From positions 1-64,000 of the forward strand of contig JASAND010015626.1 of the NCBI GenBank assembly GCA_030248195.1: 64,000 nt of DNA. Reading direction: 5' to 3'. The notes under the pieces were generated by a model, which was not told the DNA's origin, searched no databases, and worked only from the letters and a program-made list of their open reading frames with translations. The stretch is from Trissonchulus latispiculum (Eukaryota; Nematoda; Enoplea; Enoplida; Ironidae). The translations under genes and the position numbers were made by a program. Shown here piece by piece: positions 54,840 to 64,000 of the stretch; within the stretch, counting starts at the first letter, position 1; the number at the start of each line of letters is the position of its first letter.

Positions 54840-55818
54840 CTAATACCCAGTGAATGAATACACTTTGTTACTCAGCTTTGAACACTTTAGCACGCCGACA
54901 ATTCCTTGTCGGATGTCTTTACATTTTGTGAAATAGATAATGATATTGACAGCAGAGTTAGCGCTGACCAGCACAAAGGAAACTGGAGCAACGACCTCAA
55001 ATACCGTCTTAGATACCTTGCCTCTCACAGCAGACCTGATAAAGTTAGGTACTAAATCCAAGAAGAAGCTGCATACAATTATATAAGAAAGTGCCTTGGT
55101 CACCTTGCGTTGCTTTTTCTGCTTTTGTTTTAAAATATTACTTAGCTCCTTTTTGGAGCCGCACCGCAAGAAACCTAGCGCCGTCAGGTAAACGAAAACG
55201 CTGCTAAGTACTGCAATAGTCTGATACCAATTTAGTACGTTAGCTAACACCTTAGCTGCGGAAGAGCTTCCGAAGCACAATTTGGTCATTTCAGGCTGTC
55301 TTGATTTCATGTATCCTGTCACGTAGACAAAGGAGGTGAATACTGCGGATAACAGATAGGATACGGTGCTAGCCGCAATAAGCTTTTTTCGCTGATAACT
55401 TAGCATAAACAGTAATGCTTATGCCGGCCACCAATCGATCCAGTGATATAAACAATGAAAATGTGGGAACCAATGGAGAACTGAATATGAAGCAAAAAAG
55501 ATAGGCTTCTTGTAAACAGTCCCAGTAAGAAATCAGGATATTGGATTGTCCGCTTTTGATAAGATAGCCTCTTTTAATACCAGATATAAACTGGCCAATG
55601 CCGAGGATAAAATCAGCTGTAGCAAGGCTAACTGGTAAACAGTATTCTTTCTTGTGTAATGTTCGATCGGAAGAAATGCTTATAATGATTAGACCATTAC
55701 CCAGAATTTGAATGATTCCTATGACTGCGTAAACCACATATATTGCAATTGAACCATATCCATCGGAAGCAGTCAACGGTTCAGACGAATTGTTCATGCT
55801 ACGCTTTCTTATGAGCAA
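54840..55818 (-). pseudogene. srsx-like receptor, paralogue with a one-base frameshift
   Basis: Two overlapping minus-strand frames (55369-55818, N-terminal; 54840-55406, C-terminal) together cover the receptor at 42784-43827. They keep ILGNG, LATADF, SLDRLV, the helix-6 C-S-F-F-L-D-L motif and NSAVNIIIY. The break is a homopolymer: six T on the plus strand at 55384-55389, against five in the intact gene at 43328-43332. No other stop or frame change is seen, so this is either a very young pseudogene or a sequencing error. The start is probably the conserved MNN. Confidence 0.8.
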
Positions 55819-56655
55819 TCGGTAAACAATTGATAGAGGAGCACTAATAGTTAGATGAGAAATCAGTGAGAAACTGGGTAGGAACCATTGTTTCTTCTTA
55901 GTACAGAAGGTAATCTAAACAAAGCATATTACAATAGTTAAACGTTTCAAAAAAATAAAACACATATTCGGGCCATTTCACATTACACAGCATGCATCGC
56001 ATTGTACATCCACTGCACGAATCAGTTTCGGGTACAAACCACTGCAGTTTGTATTACACTTAGTTTACAGTTATCAATAGTGCCAACCTACTAGAGCTTC
56101 ATGTTGACTGTTTAGTGGCACATTAAAGCTGTCTTGCAATTACTCAACGCAAAGACGCAGATTTGTTCATCATCGGCTATGTGGTCAACGCACATTTTCA
56201 GGTCCACCTACAGGCTACCACCACGTAATTCTCTGACAATACTGTATTCAGCAGTTTTCCGTTTGGTAATGCTTGTGTAATGTACTCGTGAAAAATAACG
56301 CGAAGATGCAATATTGGGCCAAAGATGAAACGGAATTTCTATATTCCCATCCATAAGCAAAGTTTAAACTCCACAGTGTGAGCTCTATGTTCTGGACAAC
56401 TGCTTGCTGTCCACTTGCAATACCTATACCCGGTTGCATGCGGTAAGTGTAAAACTTGGCAAAGGTATTGCGTGAACGGTGTAGCTAGATAGCTTGGACT
56501 ATTCTACAAGTCCGAACAACCTATTTTTGCTACCCATAATGTAGTCGAGTCTGATTTGCTACCCATAATGTAGTCGAGTCTGATGTCGTTCAAGAAAAAC
56601 CTTGTTGGTATTCCTGCTTAATAGTCGTGATTGAGGATTCAAGAACAGCTTCGGG
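55819..56655. other. Spacer between the receptor pseudogene and the inverted-repeat element
   Basis: Contains a perfect tandem duplication of about 29 bp (TTGCTACCCATAATGTAGTC and following bases) at 56527-56583. A minus-strand 63-codon frame near 56248-56439 was examined as a possible continuation of the capsid gene beyond the element and shows no convincing similarity. Confidence 0.4.
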
Positions 56656-59210
56656 TAACGGGTGCAACCACTTCATGCACTTCAAGATGTTTTTGTCTCT
56701 GCCATCACTGGTAAGCTGACTTCGAAGCTGAGCAGTTGTGAAGTCCGTACCTAAAAGACGGAAGTGACTGCAGATTGTGAATGACGTGGACTGCGTGCTT
56801 TCAAATTATCTAAAAGTAAACAGAGCCCAGATTCTTGAATCTAATCAATTGCTAAACTGCAGTATGCAACTACAAGGTTGACCAGTCAACCAAGCTTCTT
56901 CTAGATTTAGGGAGCCATTCTGCAAAGCTGGAATCATGACTGATATGGATTCGGAATTGAAGCTTGTCAATTGGATTTGCTAACTGAACACTGCAAACCA
57001 TTTACTTCGTACTTTGACAAACTCACCAGTGTACAAGTGAGTGCAGATGCTAGGATTAAACTGTTGACATCCTTTTGCGCTTAAAAGTCTGTAACTTTAT
57101 CAATTTTTTTGGAGTTGGAAAGTAACCTATGCACCACTTCGAAGATTGTCATGAGGAGTCGTAAGCGAAGCAATCTGCTGAAAAACTGCTCTAACACAGT
57201 CGCAGACTGTATTACCGTACGCCTATTGCCCTCTGATTTCTATCGATGTATGCGTGAACATACAATAAATGTAATCGCACGCCAAAAGCCAGTCTTTGAT
57301 AACATGAATATAAATTGCTTAGAACTACTTTGCGCAGTTTCAGCATCAAAGACACGATAGCACCTGTCATCGTTTAATTAAATTTCCTCAGGCACCACCA
57401 TATCAGAACAAATGGACTGCAGAAGCGAAAATATTAAGTAATAGCATGAATGACAAGAACTGCCTTGCAGAACTGCAACGGTACTACAATACTTATATAT
57501 AATATAATTCTTATTCATGGAAATACTGCAGCTAGGTTTTTAGGTTTCAGATACTATTGTGAAATATTTCGTTATATTTTCTCTGATTATAACCTAAAAG
57601 TATCAAAATATAATGCTATCTTTATGAACAGCAAATGGAAAACTCTCCTTTTGTGTAAAGATTTCAGTTTCTGTAGCTAATACACAAAATTCAAGTTTGG
57701 GCGCCTACCTTAGTTCTGTTCTGACTTTTGTTGTCTGGTGGGAGGTCGGGTTTTATGTAACTTTGCCTTCCATACGTCCGGCTTCATTATTGTGAGAGTT
57801 TGGGACAGGATTGCCCGAACGCATTTAGTCCCGATTTTGTACCTTTTCCAATAATTACTAATAATTAATAATAATTATTTTTATATTATTAATAATAATT
57901 ATTTACTGGTCGACTGTTCACTGAATGAAAATTGTTTTCTCAGATGTTATGTTATGTTATTTATATTTCCCCATCATCTTGTTTTTCTTTTGTATCTTTA
58001 CAATAAACTGGACATCAATTGCCATCGCGTACTTTAGTTGGTTAAGGGTAAGCGGTTTGAGGAGAATCGTTCATGCGCAGACTCACGGACCTACAGCTTG
58101 ATTATTTAGTCTTTTATTTACTGCAACGTGCGTAAATTCTACACTAACCTAATTTTGCATTGTTATTTGTTTTTCAAGCCAGAAGCCTGATTGGTGACAC
58201 TATGATTTAGTCAGTTCAATTTGACTAGAATTTGAATTTAACGTTTTGAGAGGATTCGAGTCCTTCCGCGGCAGCTAATGCTTTTGAACAAAATAGTATT
58301 AATTTGAATTTGGTTCCGATGACTAGAATTTTATGTTTTTCAAACTAGCATGATGCGATTCAATTTTAAATGTCTGCTCGTCCATGTAAATGTTTCTTAT
58401 AAAATAATCAAAACCAAATTAACTTATCGTCTAAAAACATACCTTTGTCAATTGTATTAAAATAGCTTGTTCAGAAACTAAAAATGTCCGTATTCAATTC
58501 TAAACAAGTTTTGATGGTTGCAGTTGCATGTATGCTGGTCAACAGTACAGCATTTTTCGCATATTTTAGGAATCATAGGCCCTATTTCTTTAAAGATTCA
58601 ACGGATCAGATTAAAATTAATCCGCATTAAAGAAATAGCACCTCGGATTAAACAGATTAAAACTTAATCCAGTGAGTTAAACGAATTAAATGGATTAAAT
58701 TTAATCCTATTTCTTTAATGCACCTAGGATTAAAATTTTAATCTAATCCTGTTACTTTATTCACACTTCGGATTAAACAATCAACGAGCTAATTTTAATC
58801 CGACCTGCTTAATCGCTGTTTCTTTAAAGATTAATTTTAATCCGTTTCATCCGTCGCCTGCATTTTCAACTAGTTTTTAATCCTCGTGCAGCTACGCGGA
58901 TTAAACGGATTAAAAGTTGGCGGATTAAAATTTTTAATCGCTATTTCTTTAATGACGGATTAAATGGATTAAAATCAACTCGTTTAATCCGCGTATTAAA
59001 AATGGTCAGATTAAACGAGTTAATTTTAATCCTTTTAATCCGTTTAATCCTGCCTTAAAGAAATAGAAATTAAAATTTTAATCCGGCTGATTTTTAATCC
59101 GTTTAATCCGACCAGTTTAATCTTTAAAGAAATAGGCACATAGTGACTCAACTTTGGGCGCTTCTTTGAATTTGTTTCTTAAATTTATCTCAAAAAACCC
59201 TCCAAAGATA
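56656..59210 (+). repeat. Left arm of the giant inverted repeat
   Basis: Reverse-complement partner of 60131-62107. Similar 76-83-codon frames occur in both arms (57109-57360 with 61403-61654, and 57450-57680 with 61055-61285); they are preserved only because the arms are copies, and no protein family is recognised. Confidence 0.9.
58578..59138. mobile_element. GGATTAAA-rich MITE nested in the left arm
   Basis: A 561-bp insertion flanked by CATA (58574-58577 and 59139-59142), absent from the right arm, which gives the empty site. Inverted ends share CCTATTTCTTTAAAGATT. The interior is almost wholly built of GGATTAAA/TTTAATCC units in both orientations. Non-coding; superfamily unclear. Confidence 0.8.
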
Positions 59211-59332
59211 AAGCTTTTAGAACTTGATCAATCGAGCAAATGTTTGGCATGGGTATGCTTTCGACTTTGCCGAGCTCCTATTTTGAAAACCTTTTGATTT
59301 CGCCAAATTGTTGAGGAGGAATCCCAAATGGC

Positions 59333-60151
59333 GGTCATCCCGGCGTTTCACACAGTCATTCATTAGCTCGACGTTTTGTCTGGTAGGATGGCATATCCTT
59401 GGATATTGCTGCTAAAGTTGGTTCCTGCCAGGCATGTAATGATTATAAAGATAATCCCAAGTCCGTCACCAAACAGAGCTTTTGGCCACCAGCAGCCCTT
59501 CCATGGGACAGGGTTCATATAGACTTTCTTGGTCCGTTCAAGAAGAAGTTGTGGTTTGTCTTGGTTGACGCTTCTTCCGGTTGGCCAGAAATTTATCCGG
59601 TCAATGATGTTTCAACAGGCCAAACCTTGAAATGTTTAAAAGAAATCTTTGCCCGGTTTGGAATTCCAAAATTTCTGGTTTCTGACAATGGTTCCGCTTT
59701 TGTCTCCAGCACTTTCGATTCCTTTTGCCAGAAGAATGGTATCAAGCACTTCCTATCCCCTCCCTACCACCCCAACTCTAATGAGTTGGCTGAGCGCATG
59801 GTGCGCACATTCAAAAGTTTTATGCGCCGGGCTGGCAACGATCCATGAGCGCTTCCAAAGTTCTTGTTGTCCTACAGAACCACTTCCAACCCATCTACTG
59901 ACAAAAGCCCCGCCGACGTTTTAATGAATTATCCGGTGCGAACTCGTCTGTCCCTAGTCAAGTCTTTGCCGCCACTGAAAGAAGAAGAGGGTCCTAAGGC
60001 TAATTTTAACATCGGGGACAGAGTGTGGGCGCGAAATTACAGCGGTGGACCAAGATGGATAGCTGGAATTGTTCGTGGTCAAAAAGGGAACCTGATGTGC
60101 TCAGTACAGGTGCCATCTGGTACTTGGGTTTATCCTTCGAGGGTTTTTTGA
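59333..60151 (+). pseudogene. Gypsy/K02A2.6-type integrase of the Ginger-like element
   Basis: One frame throughout, interrupted by TAG at 59384-59386 (where the family has Trp) and TGA at 59846-59848. Zinc finger: GHPGVSHSH then CQAC. Core: Asp in DRVHIDFLGPF (about 59507), Asp in VSDNGSAF (about 59680), Glu in SNELAERMVRTF (about 59778-59813), so the D-D-E triad is complete. A GPY/F-like C-terminal module follows (GDRVWARNYSGGPRWIAGIV). The last codons and the stop lie inside the right arm. The two stops make this copy inactive, but otherwise the domain is well preserved. No chromodomain is visible. Confidence 0.85.
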
Positions 60152-62107
60152 GATAAATTTAAGAAACAAATTCAAAGAAGTGCCCAAAGTTGAGTCACTA
60201 TGATTCCTAAAATATGCGAAAAATGCTGTACTGTTGACCAGCATACATGCAGCTGCACCCATCAAAACTTGTTTAGAATGAATACGGACATTTTTAGTTT
60301 CTGAACAAGCTATTTTAATACAATTGACAAAGGTATGTTTTTAGACGATAAGTTAATATGGTTTTGATTATTTTATAAGAAACATTTACATGGACGAGCA
60401 GACATTTAAAATTGAATCGCATCATGCTAGTTTGAAAAACATAAAATTCTAGTCATCGGAACCAAATTCAAATTAATACAATTTTGTTCAAAAGCATTAG
60501 TTGCCGCGGAAGGACTCGAATCCTCTCAAAACGTTAAATTCAAATTCTAGTCAAATTGAACTGACTAAATCATAGTGTCACCAATCAGGCTTCTGGCTTG
60601 AAAAACAAATAACAATGCAAAATTAGGTTAGTGTAGAATTTACGCACGTTGCAGTAAATAAAAGACTAAATAATCAAGCTGTAGGTCCGTGAGTCTGCGC
60701 ATGAACGATTCTCCTCAAACCGCTTACCCTTAACCAACTAAAGTACGCGATGGCAATTGATGTCCAGTTTATTGTAAAGATACAAAAGAAAAACAAGATG
60801 ATGGGGAAATATAAATAACATAACATAACATCTGAGAAAACAATTTTCATTCAATGAACAGTCGACCAGTAAATACAGAATTATTGGAAAAGGTACAAAA
60901 TCGGGACTAAATGCGTTCGGGCAATCCCGTCCCAAACTCTCACAATAATGAAGCCGGACGTATGGAAGGCAAAGTTACATAAAACCCGACCTCCCACCAG
61001 ACAACAAAAGTCAGAACAGAACTAAGGTAGGCGCTCAAACTTGAATTTTGTGTATTAGCTACAGAAACTGAAATTTTTACACAAAAGGAGAGTTTTCCAT
61101 TTGCTGTTCATAAAGATAGCATTATATTTTGATACTTTTAGGTTATAATCAGAGAAAATAAAACGAAATATTTCACAATAGTATCTGAAACCTAAAAAGC
61201 TAGCTGCAGTATTTCCATGAATAAGAATTATATTATATATAAGTATTGTAGTACCGTTGCAGTTCTGCAAGGAAGTTCTTGTCATTCATGTATGCTATAG
61301 CTTCATTTCAATCTGTTACTATTACTTAATATTTTCGCTTCTGCAGTCCATTTGCTCTGATATGGTGGTGCCTGAGGAAATTTAATTAAACGATGACAGG
61401 TGCTATCGTGTCTTTGATGCTGAAACTGCCCAAAGTAGTTCTAAGCAATTTATATTCATGTTATCAAAGACTGGCTTTTGGCGTGCGATTACATTTATTG
61501 TATGTTCACGCTTACATCGATAGAAATCAGAGGGCAATAGGCGTACGGTAATACAGTCTGCGACTGTGTTAGAGCAGTTTTTCAGCAGATTGCTTGGCTT
61601 ACGACTCCTCATGACAATCTTCGAAGTAGTGCATAGGTTACTTTCCAACTCCAAAAAAATTGGTAAAGTTACAGACTTTTAAGCGCAAAATGATGTCAAC
61701 AGTTTAATCCTAGCATCTGCACTCACTTGTACACTGGTGAGTTTGTCAAAGTACGAAGTAAATAGTTTCCAGTGTTCAGTTAGCAAATCCAATTGACAAG
61801 CTTCAATTCCGAATCCATATCAGTCATGATTCCAGCTTTGCAGAATGGCTCCCTAAATCTAGAAGAAGCTTGGTTGACTGGTCAACCTTGTAGTTGCATA
61901 CTGCAGTTTAGCAATTGATTAGATTCAAGAATCTGGGCTCTGTTTACTTTTAGATAATTTGAAAGCACGCAGTCCACGTCATTCACAATCTGTAGTCACT
62001 TCCGTCTTTTAGGTACGGACTTCACAACTGCTCAGCTTCGAAGTCAGCTTACCAGTGATGGCAGAGACAAAAACATCTTGAAGTGCATGAAGTGGTTGCA
62101 CCCGTTA
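60131..62107 (-). repeat. Right arm of the giant inverted repeat
   Basis: Partner of 56656-59210, without the MITE or the AT expansion. A stretch GAGGATTCGAGTCC (minus strand, near 60517) looks like a tRNA T arm, but no full cloverleaf was found. Confidence 0.9.
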
Positions 62108-62128
62108 GGAACCGTGTCAAAAATAAAA
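62108..62128. other. Isolated Harbinger-like terminal repeat at the capsid-cluster boundary
   Basis: GGAACCGTGTCAAAAATAA differs by one base from the MITE ends at 53817 and is likewise preceded by TTA. It lies exactly between the giant inverted repeat and the truncated capsid gene, and provides that gene's stop codon. Confidence 0.6.
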
Positions 62129-62479
62129 TGTCGCCAAGTGCACATGATCAAAATCCTCTAGAAGCTGCTCATTTGCAAAGTATTCCGCCCTCGACGACAA
62201 ACTAAACCCATTATTAACAATATTGGTTACTTCCGGCTTGATTAACTGATTCCCTGCCTGGTCCAAGATTCTGCCTTTAATCAAGATAAACGAATCGTGA
62301 GGCAACAGCCAGCCATCCATATCTTTCGTAAAAAATTCAAACCTTCGTAGTTGTTGCACATTAACGTTATTTTCCCTGTACTGAACGTACTCGTATTTGG
62401 CTGTGGAGGCTTCCTCTACTGCAGGCTCAAAAATGTTCCAGTACGGTGCCTCGACTATCTCGGACTGAATTAGCTTCAT
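62117..62479 (-). CDS. Truncated major-capsid-like gene of Polinton/adintovirus type
   Basis: A 120-codon frame resembling the N-terminal part of double-jelly-roll capsid proteins of Polinton-type elements: an aromatic Phe-rich strand, WLLPHDSFILIKGRI, and the VNNGFSLSSRAEYF segment that in the family precedes the first jelly roll. Full-length members are several hundred residues. Here the frame stops at 62117 inside the Harbinger-like end, so the gene is cut off after its start. Structural virion role in the family; non-functional here. Confidence 0.55.
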   Translation of the reverse strand: MKLIQSEIVEAPYWNIFEPAVEEASTAKYEYVQYRENNVNVQQLRRFEFFTKDMDGWLLPHDSFILIKGRILDQAGNQLIKPEVTNIVNNGFSLSSRAEYFANEQLLEDFDHVHLATFYF

Positions 62480-62503
62480 TTTATAAAGCAGGAAAGAAAA
62501 GAA

Positions 62504-62896
62504 TCACAGATTTAGCAACTTTTGAATTATTCTTGAAGGCATTTTACATGAGGGCCTTTTCCGTATGCCCGAACCTGCAGTTAGGTTTGACAAAGCCTCC
62601 ATCACCCCTGTCCTTTTTTTCGGTCCCACCTCTTCTGTCGCACTTTTCCGGCTTTGACTTTTAGTTGGCTTGTAAACTTTGTTGCTGGCGAGTTGTTCTA
62701 AATTTGAAGGATTCAAGGTTTTGTCGACAAGACGCTTCCGAAAGTCATCCTTGAGGGAATTCTTCATGTCATGGATCAGTATCTCACCGATGGGTTTCAA
62801 CACACTGCTAGCAAACTGCTTGCCTTTCTGTAGCAAGAGTTTAGCCCCCGCTTTTAGCTTTGCCTTAACCATTTCAGGTCGAAGAAAAGATTTCAC
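62504..62896 (-). CDS. Small basic protein of a Polinton-type capsid cluster
   Basis: 130 codons starting at an ATG. An N-terminal amphipathic, Lys-rich helix (LKAGAKLLLQKGKQFASS) is followed by a basic linker and a TAGSGIRKRP motif. Adenovirus-like minor virion proteins of adintoviruses have a similar layout (amphipathic helix, Gly-rich protease-type site, basic tail). The assignment rests on layout and position between two capsid-type genes; I do not recognise the sequence with certainty. Confidence 0.45.
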   Translation of the reverse strand: MKSFLRPEMVKAKLKAGAKLLLQKGKQFASSVLKPIGEILIHDMKNSLKDDFRKRLVDKTLNPSNLEQLASNKVYKPTKSQSRKSATEEVGPKKRTGVMEALSNLTAGSGIRKRPSCKMPSRIIQKLLNL

Positions 62897-62952
62897 GACT
62901 GAACCAATTCCCTTTTCTTTGACAACATAGATTAAACGTTTCCCATATCATT

Positions 62953-63689
62953 TTAAAGGCCTAGATTTTTTTGTTCTCGGATGTGCAATACGTAAGTGAC
63001 ATGCTCATTATTGTGATTGATGCCAATGCCGCGTTGATCAGTAACCCGCATTCTGATTCTGCTTAGGAATCCATCTGTTTAACCGGCACGTAAATGGGAC
63101 GATTTGGTTTCTCAACCAGAAGAGAACCGGGCTGAAGCGTGGGAACAAAGGAACGAATAATGTCAGAAGATACTCCATTGTCATACGACTCAGATACGAT
63201 GCTGCAGCAGATCAGGATACTGTCAATTCCATTTATAATATTCACTCGATCTTTGCCAGTCATGGATCCACTAATTAAATTGACATCGCCAAACCCCAAA
63301 ATCTTTCGCAAACCTGGCGAAGCACTTAAGTCTAAGCTGTAATCTTCAACCATATTGATTGTAAGTTTCCCCGTGCTATAATTTGGAACCATATTAATGA
63401 TGTTTTCATCGACGCGCTTACTGTAGAGGCACCTCTTTATCTCCTTTTCCAATGCTGGAATGTCATACAGCCCGCCATCCATTTCAATCAAGAACGCTCG
63501 GTTGTCGTTAACGAGCAATTTAAATTCGTTGTTGTGATAACATGACGCGATATTGTACCAGCTATACCACATTGTACAGCTGACTAAGGCAATCTCAAGA
63601 TTTCTGCTGGTTACGTCTACCGGATTTGCAAAAGACATTTCAAAATCCTCTGGGCTACCTGCGCGGCTTGAATCGAGCATAATGTACAT
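62953..63689 (-). pseudogene. Penton/minor-capsid-like gene, frameshifted near its 3' end
   Basis: The main frame (63063-63689, 208 codons) begins MYIMLDSSRAG and contains SRNLEIALVSCTMWYSWYN, ILGFGD and YDNGVSSDIIRSFVP, a pattern I associate with the single-jelly-roll minor capsid or penton-like proteins of Polinton-type elements. After the stop at 63063 a second frame down to 62953 carries the family's usual C-terminal elements (a TDQRG motif and a terminal LHIRE), so one frameshift near 63060 breaks the gene. Spacing to its neighbours is only tens of bases, as in a compact viral gene block. Confidence 0.55.
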
Positions 63690-63711
63690 TTATTTTGTAA
63701 GTGGAATCAGT

Positions 63712-64000
63712 TCAAAGGAACAAATTTGTCAAATAATTTTTGTGAACCTTTTTATTAATAGCCTGCGTTTCCAAAAGCTTGTCTAAAATTTCTGATATTT
63801 CGTTAACCAGATGAACGCTGCTATTACCCGCTAATTTGCTAGACATCAATAGTATCAGCCGATTCTCTAACTCTTTGCTATTCTTGTAGAACCGAATCCC
63901 GTGCAAGGCGGCACTTTTCAGACTTACGTTTCGGACAATACCAGATAGTTCAACTAATTTCTTGAAAATACCTATGCTTTCTTGGCTGTAGAGAGTCTTG
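63712..64000 (-). CDS. Partial conserved Polinton-type protein, C-terminal end
   Basis: An open minus-strand frame enters from beyond the window and ends at 63712. The visible C terminus includes GIRFYKNSKELENRLILLMS and NEISEILDKLLE, a helical pattern I recall from hypothetical proteins in animal Polinton-like elements (a short-chain helical C-terminal module after a Gly-rich linker). Function unknown. No start codon lies within the window. Confidence 0.4.
   Translation of the reverse strand, partial: KTLYSQESIGIFKKLVELSGIVRNVSLKSAALHGIRFYKNSKELENRLILLMSSKLAGNSSVHLVNEISEILDKLLETQAINKKVHKNYLTNLFL

Larger units (their letters stand above)
56656..62107. mobile_element. Giant inverted-repeat element with Gypsy-type integrase (Ginger-like)
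   Basis: Two arms of about 2 kb (56656-59210 and 60131-62107, both beginning TAACGGGTGCAACC when read inward) face each other around about 0.9 kb of unique DNA encoding an integrase. Ginger DNA transposons are known to use integrases related to Ty3/Gypsy; long inverted arms plus a lone integrase and no RT or gag fit that class. Arms differ by a nested MITE (58578-59138), a short AT expansion near 57850, and scattered substitutions. No clear target duplication was found at the outer ends. Confidence 0.65.

Noticed and set aside
55819..56655. C-terminal half of the capsid gene on the far side of the inverted-repeat element
   Set aside because: Minus-strand translation shows no convincing capsid similarity, so I do not claim that the element simply interrupted that gene.
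57109..57680. Two conserved small proteins, because the frames recur at 61055-61654
   Set aside because: Recurrence comes from the inverted arms being copies; there are no domains or start contexts.
60505..60530. tRNA gene in the inverted-repeat arms
   Set aside because: Only a T-arm-like GGATTCGAGTCC is present; no acceptor, D or anticodon arm could be paired.
1..64000. CRISPR array or prokaryotic operon
   Set aside because: No regularly spaced direct repeats with unique spacers; the gene structure and repeats are eukaryotic.

Overview
The window is metazoan nuclear DNA, most likely from an invertebrate. Single-exon seven-transmembrane receptor genes sit in long AT-rich spacers packed with many kinds of transposons. 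I cannot name the species. One receptor pair resembles the nematode srsx-type rhodopsin-like receptors, and the mix of Ty3/Gypsy, hAT, PIF/Harbinger-like, Ginger-like, Polinton-like and tRNA-derived repeats fits several invertebrate phyla. Host genes are few: two tandem paralogous receptors on the plus strand (12121-13188 and 18352-19419), one srsx-like receptor on the minus strand (42784-43827), and a frameshifted paralogue of it (54840-55818, minus). Two tRNA-like sequences, one an intact tRNA-Thr(AGU) cloverleaf, lie inside repeats.

Layout. 1-11 kb: spacer with a repeat family whose first copy holds a tRNA-like sequence, an inverted pair of GC-rich minisatellites, two copies of a tRNA-derived SINE and a Harbinger-like MITE. 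12-20 kb: a segmental duplication carrying the first receptor pair; one copy was later hit by a 420-bp hAT element with an 8-bp target duplication, and the paralogue keeps the empty site. 22.1-40.3 kb: one very long Ty3/Gypsy-class LTR element with CTAC target duplications. It is visibly GC-richer than its surroundings. 40-56 kb: the srsx-like receptors, a 1.8-kb hAT element, Harbinger-like elements and a tRNA-Thr-bearing SINE nested in another hAT element. 56.7-62.1 kb: a giant inverted repeat with arms of about 2 kb around a Gypsy-type integrase, Ginger-like in design. 62.1-64 kb: a compact minus-strand set of capsid-type genes of Polinton/adintovirus type, running off the window edge.

The most unusual feature is in the LTR element. 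After gag, protease, RT, RNase H and a truncated integrase there are about 6.4 kb more of sense-strand coding sequence. This does not look like an envelope gene. It encodes, in order, a long disordered region, a DEDD-type 3'-5' exonuclease-like domain (D-x-E near 33189, Y-x3-D near 33706), unrecognised globular segments, an Arg/Ser-rich stretch, and near its end a NADAR-type domain (about 37350-37905). NADAR proteins are known to remove ADP-ribose from guanine. A retroelement carrying an exonuclease plus a predicted ADP-ribose-removing enzyme is the best candidate here for an undescribed system. This copy is dead: frameshifts, in-frame stops, a truncated integrase, and LTRs that differ by a 1165-bp block.

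All calls rest on reading the sequence and recalled family motifs. No searches were run, and boundaries of decayed repeats are approximate.
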